A DNA stretch of 64,000 nt from Klebsormidium nitens (Eukaryota > Streptophyta > Klebsormidiophyceae > Klebsormidiales > Klebsormidiaceae), in NCBI GenBank assembly GCA_000708835.1, contig DF236968.1, positions 1-64,000 on the forward strand, in the 5' to 3' direction. The translations under genes were made by a program, and so were the position numbers. The notes beneath the pieces were generated by a model, which was not told where the DNA came from, searched no databases, and was given only the letters and a program-made list of their open reading frames with translations. Positions 47,259 to 59,078 of this stretch are shown piece after piece; the stretch's first letter is position 1, and each line of letters begins with the position of its first letter.

Positions 47259-50200
47259 ATGGTCGCCATGACCACCGAAGCGGTGCCATATTCGACGCTC
47301 CAGCTGGGGGAGGCGACCCTGCATTTCCTGCACACAGCAATGGGCCGCATGTTTCTGATGGCCGAGGTCGCCGGGCAGCTCTTCCGCGAAAATCCGGGCA
47401 CTTTTTCCAAAGAGCTCAGGAGCGGGCGGTATGGAAAAGTGCACACGGAGAGTCGGGGGGTGCTCCGGGCAATGAGCGCGCTCGGGATCCCGCCCGAGTC
47501 TCAAGTTGTGGAAGGTGGGGATACTTCTTTCCCATTGCATGCATCCAGCTTGCGCATATGATGGACTAAGGGTCGTCCTTCGTGATTGTAAGTGACCAAA
47601 TGCATGTCCAATAACCCCAAAGGAAGGGACTTATCTGTTGAAATTGAGTCGAGCAACAATTGGCACCCTGCCTGCGCCAGGATCCTTCAGAACTCTGACT
47701 AAAATGTCGTCCAGCGCTTTTGTGCTGGCGCAAGTGATGTCTAATGTCATACAGAGAAGCAAGGATTCCACACATTGATGCACATGTCCTATGAATGCGC
47801 AGCCAGATAAACTGCATAACCTGGGTTTGCAAGGGAATCAAGTAACATTTCAAAGCCAGTTCTTTTGCAAAGGTAGATGAAGGTGGTCAGTCTTGCCCAC
47901 CGCTTTCTCCCTTGCATTTCATTTCAACTTGTTTCAATCATTGATGTGAACTCACTACCCTTTGCTCCTTTCAAGTGTGAGCATCTTCAGTAGCGTTTGT
48001 TTTCTCTTCTCAGCTTCAAACAAAGAGGGAAAACCGATAAAAAATGTTCCATCTAACCTGAGACTACTTCTCTTCATCTTCACCATTCAGACCGAACCGG
48101 TCCGCTTGTGCAGGCGCCACGCTCATCTCCCCACAAGTTCTAGAGACATTGCTGCGCGACCGTCACATGACGGCACTGCTCCAGCCGTTCCGCCTTGCTC
48201 TTCTACGCCTGGCTTCGCAGGTGGGCTGGCCGGCCTGACACTGTCCTTTTCCAATACGCCTTCTCCTGGGAAGAAATCGGCATTTAGATCTTTCCTACCC
48301 GCAAAGGTGCTCGTTTCACAGCTGCACTATCTTCGCACTTGAATTGTATAAGCCCTTGTGTTTCTCAACATCATCTCGTGCCGTTTTAGGCCGACTTCGG
48401 GTTCTGGCAGGTGGGCTGTTCGAGAAGCCTCTCAGCTTCTTGTTTTCGGGTACTCGCTTCGGTTACGGCTAGCATCGCATCATGCTGTCCTTTGACAGAC
48501 CCCCCTTTCCACAAGCAGCTTTCGATCTACGGCTGGCTTCGGAAGTGGGCTGGCCGCCCGCGCCTAGTTCCCCTGTTTCCTGTTCAGTGTTTCGAGACCC
48601 ATCTTAGGTTTTTCTCAGAAGGAGATTCTTGGAATACGCCTTTTCTTAGATGGCAGCCCAGGTCAACCTCAGCAATCTCTTTCAGAACTCTCTTCCTCCA
48701 GAGGTTTTTGCTGAAGCTCCAAATCTGCTGGGACTAGGGAAGCGCCGCGTGCGCAGCTGATGACGGCCGGTGGCCACAAGCGGACCCTGCCCGTTGCTTC
48801 CCATGAAACCTTTCCTGAGAAAGCTCGCCCCTAAACGATTGCGCTTGGCAGCCTCATACTGCGCGACCTTGGATCCAATTCCCGAAACCACCTTTCTATG
48901 CAGGAAGCGGCGCAGCTGATGGCGGCAGGCGACTACGAGGCGGCTCTGCCGGTTGCGGTCAATGCCGTGAAGCAAGGGCAAGAGGTGTACAAGCCCGCCG
49001 CCTCAATTCAGCTCTTCCCACTTTATCTTCTGGCAGCTCAGGTGAGGGGTGTGGAAACGCTCACATCCGGGCCCCCAAGTCAAAGATTCAGGTGATCTGT
49101 GTGACTGGGCTTGTATTGACCCGCTCAGATTCGCTGCCTCGATCCATTTTTTCCTCCTCCTCAACCTTCCAGCCGCCCAAGCAAGTCTCGGCTGCGCTCC
49201 TTTCTTGGCTATTTAGTTTTGGATTGATCATGATCGAGCAGACGGTCCTGTCGAGATGTCGATCCGACTTCTATCAAGGCGTCCATGGCGAGAATGACTG
49301 CTCATTTGGCATCCATCGACGATGCAGATTCTGGCCTCAGCAGAACGCCCACACTTGCACCGCCAAGAGATACCCATTGCGATCGGATTCTCCAAAGACG
49401 GCTTCATCGGGCATCCCAACAAAGTTGACTCTGAAGCGGGCGTACCAGTGCAAACGTTTGCTACGAAAGCTTTGCTAAAGAAACTTTGAGTTCTCTCGTG
49501 CAGGCAAACCTGGGCCTCAAACGCGCGCGGCAGTGTGAGGAGTTTCTGGGCCTGGCTTCGTGGCTCGCGCTCAAAGAACCGGGGCTCACAACCAACGTCA
49601 TGCAGAGCCAGCTGAGCAGACTGTTCGGTCAGCTATACGCTATGGAGGTACGCTTCGCTGTATCCTCGCTCCGTGTTTCGTCCAAAACACCACTCGATCC
49701 GCAGGGCTCGATCCGCAGGCGTCCTCGAGGGCAAACGGATCACAGTTTTCATGCTCTGTTTGCCATTGAACGAACCAGTCCATCTTGGAAATGATCCAGG
49801 AGACTAATCATTCGCGAAAGAAACAAGAGAGCAAATCTGGCCTTCGAGAAGAACACGTTCAAACAGGCCGAGACCGGGAATGGCCAGGGCAGACCTGCCC
49901 TTGATCACACGGTCAGCACAAAGACGGGTATGATTCTGCTTCGGGGCATCCGTTGTCTAACATAACGGGCTTCGTTTTTGCAGGAGAAAGGCACGGAAGC
50001 CATCCAGTCTTTCGCGGAGGACATATACTTTTGCTCCCTGGAGCACGGCCCCCGGGACGTGCGCACCACGCTCGGCTACTACAACATCGCCAAGATCTTC
50101 GAGTCCCAAGTGAGTACCAAATGATCGAGGTTTGTAAGTGGTGGGGCAACCACTGGGAGAGAGAAGGGCTTTTGCCCTACTATCAATCTAGTCATTGGAC

Positions 50201-51712
50201 AATTTGAGCACTTCAAGATTACCGTGGAAGCCTTTTGAAGGGTAACCAGTTTGGTTCAACAAAGGGTGGGTGAGCAACGGGATGCAGCGTCCTGACCGCG
50301 TCTGCTGCACGCTGGTCCAATGGGCGGGGCAGAGAAGAACGTTTGGCTCGTTTCGAGGACGAAGAAAGGAGGTTCTCAATCTGCAACAAAGTGTGACGTC
50401 GGCTTCTGACGTCTGCCATGAGTAAAAGCGTGTCGTGGGTCGTTTTGCAAGCACAGCAATCTGAATCTGGCAATCTGAGAATCTTGGGATCTGAAAACAT
50501 CTCTTTCCGCTGCAATTGATCTTTTGGAGGGCCATAAGACAGTATTTCTACTCTGATTGATCCGCTTGGACGGCGACCGCTTTACGTCGAAGAGGCCGCC
50601 GGGGAGCTGGTTCGAGATGGCAGCTCCGATATGTGACGTTGAGGTTTTGTGCCTTTTGTGGGCTCGGGTCCAATGATATTCTAACGGAGGATCGTACCTT
50701 ACAAGAAATCTGTGATCACTAGGACGCGGAAGCAGACGCTTTACGAGGAGTTGTATTAAAGCACAGTCTGGGCAAAAGTCGTTCTTTTGCCCGCAAGATT
50801 TAGAGGATCTCTTCTTTGTCCTGGCCATAATTGTTCTCTTTGACGAAGCGTGCTGTGCATCGGGGACTCGCGCAGTTGCAGAAACAACGTCTCTGACGGG
50901 TCAATCTTTCCGTCGCTTTCTCTGATCGAGAAGCTAATTCTTGTCAAAGTCGAACTTATGAGTCCACATCCACCACCGAGAGAGGGACTCACGAACTTTC
51001 CGACTCTAAAAAGTCGTATTAGAAATTACGAGGTCTGGGTGGAGACTCATCTGCGTGGAAGAGGTCTTGACGCTTGATAGAGCGTAGTCAACGCCCTCCT
51101 TTCACCGCTAAGCCGTTTGACTTGCCAGGGCCTTTAGGGGCCAAGCCTCTCCAACAATCTGATTCGGAGGGTGCAGGCTTCCTCTCCAATTCGTCTACAA
51201 ACAAGGATGTTTCGGTAGAGTAGCATTTGCGAAGGCAGAGTCAATTTTAATGAGATCACCACGTATGGTTTTTGTAGGACGATAAAGCGAAGGCCCTCGC
51301 ATACCTGGGCCAGGTCATCACCATCTGGCTCGACACCGCGCTCCGGCTTCAACAGAACGGAACGGGAACGGAAACCGCTCAACGGAAGTCGACCGGAAAC
51401 GGAAGGACCAGCCCGGACGCTCAAACGGAAACGCTTCCGCTCGGCAAAGCCCAGTTGAGCGAAGTCGTGGGCATGCTAGACGATGCGTGCAATCTTCGAG
51501 AAGAAGCGCACGGCGCAAACAGCGGTGCGGTTGCCGAAGCGTGCTTTGCTGTCGGCCTTGTTCGGAGCCTGGTGGGCGATGTCCAAGCTGCGGCGAGGGA
51601 TCTAGAGAGAGCGGGTTCGATATACGGGGCCCTCCGAGAGCCAGATCTGGAGCAGCGGGTGCGCAGCGCGATGATAAGACTCTTCTCAGTTACGCCAGAG
51701 ACGGGGAGATGA
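47259..51712 (+). CDS. ZMYND12/TAX-1-like axonemal TPR protein
   Basis: Six exons: 47259-47514, 48114-48220, 48904-49041, 49504-49647, 49984-50109 and 51278-51712, 1206 nt and 401 residues, phases agreeing. Exons 3-5 align by eye with human ZMYND12: QLMAAGDYEAALPVAVNAVK, SIQLFPLYLLAAQANLGLKR and AEDIYFCSLEHGPRDVRTTL-GYYNIAKIF. These are tetratricopeptide-type helical pairs. ZMYND12 and its trypanosome relative TAX-1 are axonemal proteins needed for flagellar motility, so a flagellar role is inferred. The N-terminal MYND zinc finger of the animal protein is absent; instead there is an unrelated 120-residue segment. Exon 6 has a low-complexity Thr/Gly/Asn insert. Intron 2 has exon-edge copies at both ends. 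Confidence 0.86.
48395..48860 (+). repeat. Exon-edge copies at both ends of intron 2 (ZMYND12-like gene)
   Basis: Two decayed donor-side copies of the exon 2 end (real end 48220, CGCAG|GTGGGCTGG) occur near 48412 (GGCAGGTGGGCTG) and 48545 (CGGAAGTGGGCTGGCC), each with following intron matches. One acceptor-side copy of the exon 3 start lies near 48750-48800 (GCGCAGCTGATGACGGC) about 150 bases before the real exon at 48904 (GCGCAGCTGATGGCGGC). Confidence 0.75.
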
Positions 51713-52523
51713 TATTGCATCCCAAAGGCGGCAATCTGAAGCTACCTATGAGTGTTGAGCACGATGTCATAAGATCATGATGAACTGGATCATCGCCCAC
51801 TACTTAAATGAGCCACTGGACGCTCGCATGTTTGAACGTCTCCAGGCTTAATTTGACGAGATCAACGGGTCCCTGATGCAAGTCTCGAAGTTCATGAACT
51901 GATGAACAACATGAGTGTTTGTGCCTGTTTCGAACATGTCGAATGATGATTTGATATGCGGCTCCTATTGTTGTGCAGCAAATCAACATGGCGGGCTGTC
52001 TGAACATCCTCTAACTATGGTTATACCAGTTGTGAGGTCCCTTGAGTCGACAGGATCAACACCCATACCAGTTATAGGTATGTCCGTATAGTTATTCACA
52101 AAGCGCCGCGAGTCTGTCTTTCGCCAGGTCCAGGAGATTGTCACCTTCCGGGCATAACCATGGGCCGCTCATGCATGAACTTGAAGGAATGAAGCACAAG
52201 ATGCCCCGCTCAACGATTCTCACAGTACGGTACTCGTTAACCTGTCGGAGGTTCTCGCTGTCAGCGAGCCACTCATGAACGACTTGAACATTTGATTCAC
52301 CGTGCTGAATACGGAACCGGAATTGCGTCATCGTAGACTGCGGCGGAACCGGAATGCAAGCTCACTTCTTGCCTTCTAATTTGCAGCTGCTGCATACATA
52401 CATATTAATATACTTCTTATTAGTATACTTCTTAGGCCGTAGCATGAGGCTGTGCAAACCCCGTGCAAACGTGTAGGTACCAGGCTGACAAACCACCAAA
52501 ATTTGGGGGGGTCGCTAATTGCA
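51713..52523. other. Intergenic between same-strand genes
   Basis: About 0.8 kb lies between the TPR gene stop and the F-box gene start. Open frames here are short and uninformative. No repeats beyond an isolated ACCAGTTATA pair near 52026 and 52070 were seen. Confidence 0.55.
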
Positions 52524-53640
52524 ATGTTGAATGCAACTATTTGGGGCGCAGGCAAGCAGCAGGAAGGGCCTGCAACGTCCATCAACATCCTGCCCGACGC
52601 CGTGCTTGTTCAAATCTTCTCTCAGGCGCCCTCTCTCAAGGACCTGTGCTCCTTTCAACAAGTGTGCAAGAGCTGGCGTGCGCTCACCACCCAGATTGAG
52701 TGCCTCCATTTTTAAGCAGCCAAAGGCGTGCAAGCGCACAAAGGTTACTTCTTTACTGACTTCGGTGCCAGCGCTCAAGAACTTTTACTGGGAGTCGGCA
52801 GTAGAGCCTGAGCTTGCAGAATTGGCGCAGCTCCTCAGGAATCTGCAGTCGCTTCTATTGAGGAAGCTGTCTCAGAAGGCGCTGAGGAAGACAGACTGGG
52901 AGCTTGTGCGGCTTGTGAAGCTGCGAGTGAGCTTCTTGAAAGTGGGTTTGCATGATGTCAGCAGCCTCCTCAAGTGTTGCCCCGCATTGGAAGAGCTCTG
53001 CGTCGATTCTTTTGAGGCCGATGGTGACTGCGGGGACAAACTGGTTGTGGCATCGAAGTCACTGACTAAGTTGGAGGTTGTCAAGGTTTGCCTAAGCTCC
53101 CGGCTCCATGTTGAGGTCAGGGCGCCTGAACTGCGGGAGTTATGCCTTGGTTCGACGCATCGGACCACGATTGAGAGCATTCACCTTGAGGAGCACCGGC
53201 TTGAGAAGGTTGCTGTATCTGCGGATGGCACAAAGTTGACTTATGCAGACGCCTCCTCGCTTGACAACATCCACCAACTTGTGGTGTGGGCGCAATCACA
53301 TGTCTTTATAGATTGGGAGGCTGTCTTTGCGAAAATAATAGATTGCTTCCCATTATTAAGCAGTCTCTCCTTCCAAGCACATGGGAACCTGGAGGAGTGG
53401 TGCCATCGGAAGAAACCTGTGTCCGTTGAGAGATTCTGCGCTACAGACCTAAGCGGTCTGAAAAGCCTCACTTTGGAAGCCATCATGCTCCAGGGTTTGG
53501 AAGCAATTCCCACACCCTCTAGTATTCTTCAGAAGCCCAGGTTTCCTAGCCTTGTCACAATTGAGTGCGGCCTCCCGCATGCAATGACCGAGAGTTGCTT
53601 TGACACGTTGTACTGGTTCTTGGAAATGCCCCATCTCTGA
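52524..53640 (+). pseudogene. F-box / leucine-rich-repeat protein with one-base frame break
   Basis: A single exon begins MLNATIWGAGKQQEG and has a clear F-box: INILPDAVLVQIFSQ, then DLCSFQQVCKSWRAL. The frame stops at 52713-52715 right after a run of five T. Removing one T joins directly to a 300-residue frame (FKQPKACKRTKVTSLL onward), rich in Leu repeats such as LVRLVKLRVSFLKVG, CCPALEELCVDSF and LKSLTLEAIMLQGLE, ending at 53640. The joined protein would have 371 residues. F-box/LRR proteins are substrate receptors of SCF ubiquitin ligases. The break may be a homopolymer sequencing error, and an intact gene is at least as likely as a true pseudogene; an intron is unlikely because both frames abut without splice sites. 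Confidence 0.75.
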
Positions 53641-55110
53641 AAATTCTAGTTGTGAAAGGAAGGAGGAACATGATTGCCAAGGCACCATTAAATCAAAGGA
53701 AGCATCCTGAGGTTCTTGTCACCTTTAAGTAAGGGGCGAAGGGGAGTAGGAAAAATTCGGTCACCTGTCTTGGAAAACTGCTTTTGTGGACGCTGTCTGC
53801 ACATACTTTTGCGAGTCTCGATTCAGTCTCGTGTGTTAGGAAGCTCCAATGATGGAAACAATATTAGAGCTCTGAATTTCCATCATGTATGCATCGGTTT
53901 GCGATATAGGAAGAGAGACCTAGGACAATCATGACGAGTTCTGCTGACCTTTGGCAATTGGTGTGGGATGGTTCATGGAGCTGATGTTGGCGCTTCCATG
54001 CCCCCGAGCTTGAGCTTAATCCTCGAGTCAAGTGTAAAAGCCTGGCATGAATAGCGCTCTGCTTCATGACATCGAGCTAGAGATGAGCGATAATTGAGAC
54101 ACGGTGGCTGTACATATCTCATTCATTAATTTGAAGGCGATCACGGCGGCCCCCGAGTCCAAGTTTTCCATGGAGAACTAGCGTTATCAAGCGTTTTTGA
54201 TAGTGATTGATTTTAAGTTATTAGGGACACAAACTGAGCATGCCCCTAAAAAGATAGCTCTATGCCAGGAATTGTATAGGTGTACGTATGCAACTGCACA
54301 CGTCTGCCTTGAGTTGCTATTTCATGATATAGAATTAAAGACACTCTTGCAACCCGTCTAGGTACCTATATATATACTGCAGAATTGGATCGGCTAGTCG
54401 ACATACGAATCAATCCGTGAAAATCTCTCGATTCAACATGTATGTACTCGCACCGCCATGCATGTTACCTCTGCAAAAGTGTGTCTGATCTTACAAAAGC
54501 CTGTGCATGAACGTACCGCACAAGACTATAAGCAGATACGGGCCAGTCAAGGACGTACTAGGCATAAAACATGACCGAATCCTGCATGGCAACTTCCAAC
54601 TTACACGTGCGTGACATGCGTGGTCTACGCAATATGCCACCAATCAGTAAGGGTGCCAAATTAAATATTCAGACATTGTGATCAGACAGCTTTCGAATGC
54701 ATGAAACAAACCCTTCTACAGAAGCACGTTGAGCATTATGTGCAAACATTTCAAAATTACAACGATCATGGTATGTCCATCCCCCAGAATTACACACGAT
54801 GCTTAAAAGCGACAAACACCCATTGCTAATGTGAATACCTGGGCGAATACGCTTGTCCTGATTAACTCGGGAGATCCCTTCAGTTCCCTTCCTTCAGTTC
54901 CATTCCAGTGCGACGGCCTGACCCTTGATTTCCTGATATACGGTATTGTGTGCTACTTGGGAGAACTTTCGTTGGCACAATTAGAAACCAAGTCCCGCCA
55001 ACATTCAGGTCCATTATAAGGACAACTTGGCAATGAAGTGGAGCTTGTACTTTCACTTTCAAGCGGAGCTTATCTACAAAGAAACCTCTTATCGCTTTCT
55101 CAGTCGCAGT
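53641..55110. other. Intergenic between convergent genes
   Basis: About 1.5 kb, relatively AT-rich, lies between the F-box gene and the NDUFS7 stop codon. No exon, RNA gene or repeat array was recognised. Confidence 0.6.
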
Positions 55111-56728
55111 CTACTTCTGCCACCACAATGCCACATTCTTCTGCCGATGAATCTTCTTTTGGAGCTGCAGCAGACCGTAAAGAAGCGCTTCGGCGGTGGG
55201 TGGACACCCCGGGACATAGATGTCAACAGGCACAATCCTGTCGCACCCCCGCACGACCGAGTATGAGTAGTGGTAGTAACCGCCGCCGTTGGCACAGCTT
55301 CCCATAGATACGACCCACCGCGGCTCGGGCATCTGATCATACACCCTGTAAGAAAGGTAGCGCTGTTCAGTCATCAAGGATTTCAGCAAGCTTTTCGCTT
55401 CTACTAAACGCACACAGCATTCGAAAATAACCCTTCGTTGCTGAAAATGGGCGTAAGGATTTGCCTGTGTAAGCTACAAAGCAGACGCCATTCCTTTCTT
55501 GCGATATCAGACAGCAATCTTACTGGTGACTTGGAAACCGTGCAACCAGCTGTGTCCAGTTATTGGGCCTGCGACCACTATGGATGTGGAAAGTGCTGGG
55601 AACTACAATCAACCCCTCCAACCAACCCACTGACACACCCTCAAACGCGGCCTGGTCTAAGTCAGCCACTGAGCCAGTCGTTTTTCAATTGCGATTAGAA
55701 ACTGACTGATGCAATCTGGGCAGTAATCAATCGAAACAATCGCTTGAGTGACCCTGTTTTAGCACAAACTAGGCGATAAAAAGTGGAGGTTACGCAAAGC
55801 TTGCCAAAAGCAGCCCCAAGCGACAAACAACCCCACCGACCAAACTTACATAGCTCAAAAACTGCACAAACAGTACAATCGAAAACTTTACGGGGTGATA
55901 CTAAGCCCTAACAGCAAACACATACATGAACAGAAGCAGAAAAAAGTAGTTTGTGACCGCCAAAAAGAACTCGTTTAATAAGCAGCCGACTTGCATGCGA
56001 CTGTGTCAATCTAGGAGCATTTTGATTCTAGAAACCAATAAATTTGCTCAAGAGGCTAAAAACCTCTACAGCAGTCCTCGACTACAACCTTGCCTTCCGA
56101 AACGGACCCTACATACATACTAGACGCATTTTTAGAGCTTTGAACTGCTATCTATGAGTGGCAACACTAGCCTGACACGTTTGGCCTTGGTCTCTTTAAA
56201 GTCGTGGCCATTACCCCAAAAGATCATGGGCGTTTGATGCTACTGGTGCATACTGACATGCCTAACCATTTCATGCAATATGCAGTGAAAATTGGCTTCT
56301 GCTATTATGTGCTCTTCAAACACACAGAAGCGCAGAGCCTAGTCAAAGCAACATAGCTAAAAGAGTCAATCAAGGCCAGATTGTCGCCTGTGTAAAGTTT
56401 CGAGTATCAGAAGTACTCAAGCAGGTACTTACTTGCGAAGTGCGGGAGCCATCTTATTTGTGAGCGTTCCTGCCACAATCATCACGTCAGACTGCCGGGG
56501 GCTCGGCCTGAAGATGATCCCAAACCTGTCCAGATCATAGCGCGCCGCTCCTGTGTGCATCATCTCAACAGCACAGCACGCAAGCCCAAAGGTCATCGGC
56601 CACATGGACCCCTTTCTGGCCCAGTTTACAAGATGGTCGACTTTTGTGATCACATACTCGCCAGCGGATGAGGCCCCCTGCTTCGCCAACCCCGTGGCAG
56701 CCGTGGCGGCCTTGGCGGCGGTGGCCAT
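55111..56728 (-). CDS. NDUFS7: NADH dehydrogenase iron-sulfur subunit 7 (PSST), complex I
   Basis: Two exons: 56728-56433 and 55345-55111, 531 nt and 176 residues from the first in-frame ATG. Sequence identity to plant and animal PSST is very high: [20 protein letters not shown], then [16 protein letters not shown] and [20 protein letters not shown], then [20 protein letters not shown] and [15 protein letters not shown]. The four cysteines that bind the terminal 4Fe-4S cluster N2 are at residues 51, 52, 116 and 146. The subunit passes electrons to ubiquinone in the mitochondrial inner membrane. The protein is shorter than land-plant versions because only about 20 Ala-rich residues precede the conserved part. 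The open frame extends upstream without ATG to about 56779, so a further 5' exon with the presequence is likely. Confidence 0.95.
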
Positions 56729-57707
56729 GAGGAACTCCCGTCTATCACTTACACCCTTACTAGCTTCTTGCGTGTGCAAAGCAAACCTTTTTGTGCTTCA
56801 ACAACCTGAGAAGATCCCCACAATGAATGAAGCCCGATTTGGAGGAACAAGCAATAGAGTGAGCACGAATATCAGCACCCTTCTTAGGCTCAACAGGCAC
56901 CAATCCAAAATGCAAAAGCGAACCTCTTCCTGTTTCTAGAAGAGCTTTCCCAAGCCAGAGCTTTGCTTTCTGCCAGGCGTCTGCACAACTTGAAGAACTG
57001 AGGTCAGACTTGAGTGAATCTGACAACTTGGATTCGGCCCTGGTCTAGTTTGCAGAAGCTCGTCAGCAGACATACTGTGTTTGCTTCGCGACCGTACGTT
57101 GCCGTTCAGTACCAATCGGACGGTGCAAAGTTGTTGTAACTAGAGCGGCTGCTTCTGTAACGGGTATGTAGCCAGTATAAATTTTGCGAACCTCCATCCG
57201 GAAAGTCTCAACGAGGAAAATTCTCAGGGAGGTGAACGACTGTGGAACAAGTGTGGAACAACTGCTGTCTGCGATTCGTGAAAAACTGCAGCAATTGGCG
57301 CAGCGATTGTGCTTGCCATGAGGCCTGGCATGAGGGCATCAGTAATATCGCTTCTGTCCTCTTCTAGGCTGCCCCAAACTGTGTTGATCAGACCGCATGC
57401 ACGCGCAAGGGTGGAAAAGTGCGCAATTAGTCATGCAAGTTCGCCAGAGTTTCTCAGACAGGCGAGGCCCCTTGATGGGACCTGACCACACGAAGTGGCA
57501 GCCCTACAATCGAGTTTGATCCCATGTAGGCTGGATAAGGAAAAGGACGGGCAAAAAGGGAAGGGTGAAGGGGCAGAAGTGAAGGTAAGTAGGGGTTGTC
57601 CAGGGTGGAAGGTTCCCATTTGCCCAATGCTGACATTAGGCCAGCAGAAATGATTGGTTGGCAGTGTTACGCGCTTGTACTCGAGTATCCTTGAAAACAT
57701 CGACCTG
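56729..57707. other. Region between NDUFS7 and the next minus-strand gene
   Basis: This probably contains a missing first exon of NDUFS7 (an in-frame extension reaches 56779) and its promoter, followed by the 3' UTR of the next gene. A purine-rich stretch lies at 57540-57600. Nothing else could be supported. Confidence 0.45.
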
Positions 57708-58266
57708 TCAGCAGTGGCCACTGCCTCTTGAGGTGACTGACTGCAGTTGCTGACCTGGATTCATTGGATCACTTTGAGGATGCCCCCAACTTCCATCTCT
57801 GAAAAAGATGGCTCGGTTGATTGCATTGGCTGATGTAGCTTTCAATGTGTCTTCGATGCCCCTGCTGCTTTACTTGAGAGGTCTGCACAAGGGTCACTTT
57901 AAGAAGATGAATTTCGGCTTAATCACTTACATCCTGTTACTCAAATCTACTATGATGTTGACCAGGTTTTGGAGCTCTACACAAGGGGCACCATCTCTAG
58001 GCATTCCCTTCCTTAGTTCCTTATCTATGCTGGCCAAGTCTCCATGCTTAAGCTTACTGGCCAAGTGCCAGACACCTTCCCACTCCCAAAGCACCACATG
58101 GTGCTCCTTATCCCTTGCAATCTCCTCCACAAGAGTTACTTCTTTGGACCGCCCTTGCCCTGCTTTGGCCACCATGGCCGAGAGACTTCTCACCAGAAGC
58201 TCGTCCAACCTCGTTTTCTTCCCCCCCGTTGAGAACAGATGGTCTCTCTTTGCAGGGATAACCCGC
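57708..58266 (-). CDS. Unrecognised helical protein, last two exons
   Basis: Two terminal exons chain in frame: 58266-57931 and 57864-57708, with donor GTAAGTG and acceptor AAAGCAG. The join reads LQNLVNIIVDLSNR-IRGIED-TLKATSANA and ends QSVTSRGSGHC. The translated part is rich in charged and Leu/Val/Ile residues in heptad-like order (TRLDELLVRSLSAMVAKAGQ, then KLKHGDLASIDKELRKG), so a helical or coiled-coil protein is likely. The first listed exon must join an upstream exon in phase 2. A small exon-like piece near 58856-58810 (YQEACRESDLT followed by GTGAGC) may be part of it but ends in phase 1. I do not recognise the family. The opposite strand has a 225-codon open frame without splice support. 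Confidence 0.5.
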
Positions 58267-59078
58267 CTGCAGCGCCTGCTCTTCACATCCCTGTGGTTTC
58301 TCGGCTGCATTCCATTGGCGGTCAGCGATTGGTCCAGCTTCGCAAGTGGCGAACAGCTCCAGAGCTTGTCACAACATACGGAACGTTCCAGCTCCTGTAG
58401 GTGTGAATCCATCCAGAAGTACTGGGTACTACACTTGTTTCTGCTTTTTCCGCCAATTGAAGTGTGGTATCTGCTTGCTAGCTGAGGTAGATTGTCGAAG
58501 GAGGGCTTTAAGCACGTGGTTTCGCGGCAGTCCTTGTTACAAGATTCCCTGCTCTAGTATTGCATTAGGGATTGGTGGACCGCTTTCATTTTCGGCGCCG
58601 CAATTTACTAGCATACAGGCCACTTACATTGCAAGGGCGTTAGAGACCTTAGGACTCCTCAATTGAGGGAGTGGCCTTGTTGCCAGGAGTAGATCTCTGG
58701 GGGACATACACATAGATCGTACGCATCTGCGTGCATTGGACCAGCAACTGACTTTGTTGAGTGGAGAGGTGAAGCTCTTGCCACGCCACAAGGAGCTCAC
58801 CTGTCAAGTCGCTTTCCCGACAAGCCTCCTGGTATCTTAGTATCAAATCTCAAGCCTCTCTTAATCGGGCGCAGAGTTCTGCGATCGCTGATGTCCCTTA
58901 CAAAGTTTCTCAACTAGCTACCAAGGTAACATCCTTTCAGCTAGGGGTATAATACGGTTGTTAGAGGTGCTCTCAGATTCCATTCAAGCAGACACATGAG
59001 AGCTTGTGAAGGAGACAACAAGAAACCTTGGATTCCCTGCAGATATTCCGACCCGTGCCTTCCTGCGGTCTGACCAAG
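58267..59078. promoter_or_regulatory. Divergent region before the kinesin gene
   Basis: This probably holds the missing 5' exons of the minus-strand helical-protein gene and the promoters of both genes. Candidate exon pieces are mentioned under that gene. No clear promoter motif was seen. Confidence 0.4.

Noticed and set aside
57808-58485. 225-codon plus-strand frame
   Set aside because: It lies opposite two minus-strand exons that join with good splice signals and consistent phase. The plus frame has no splice or family support.
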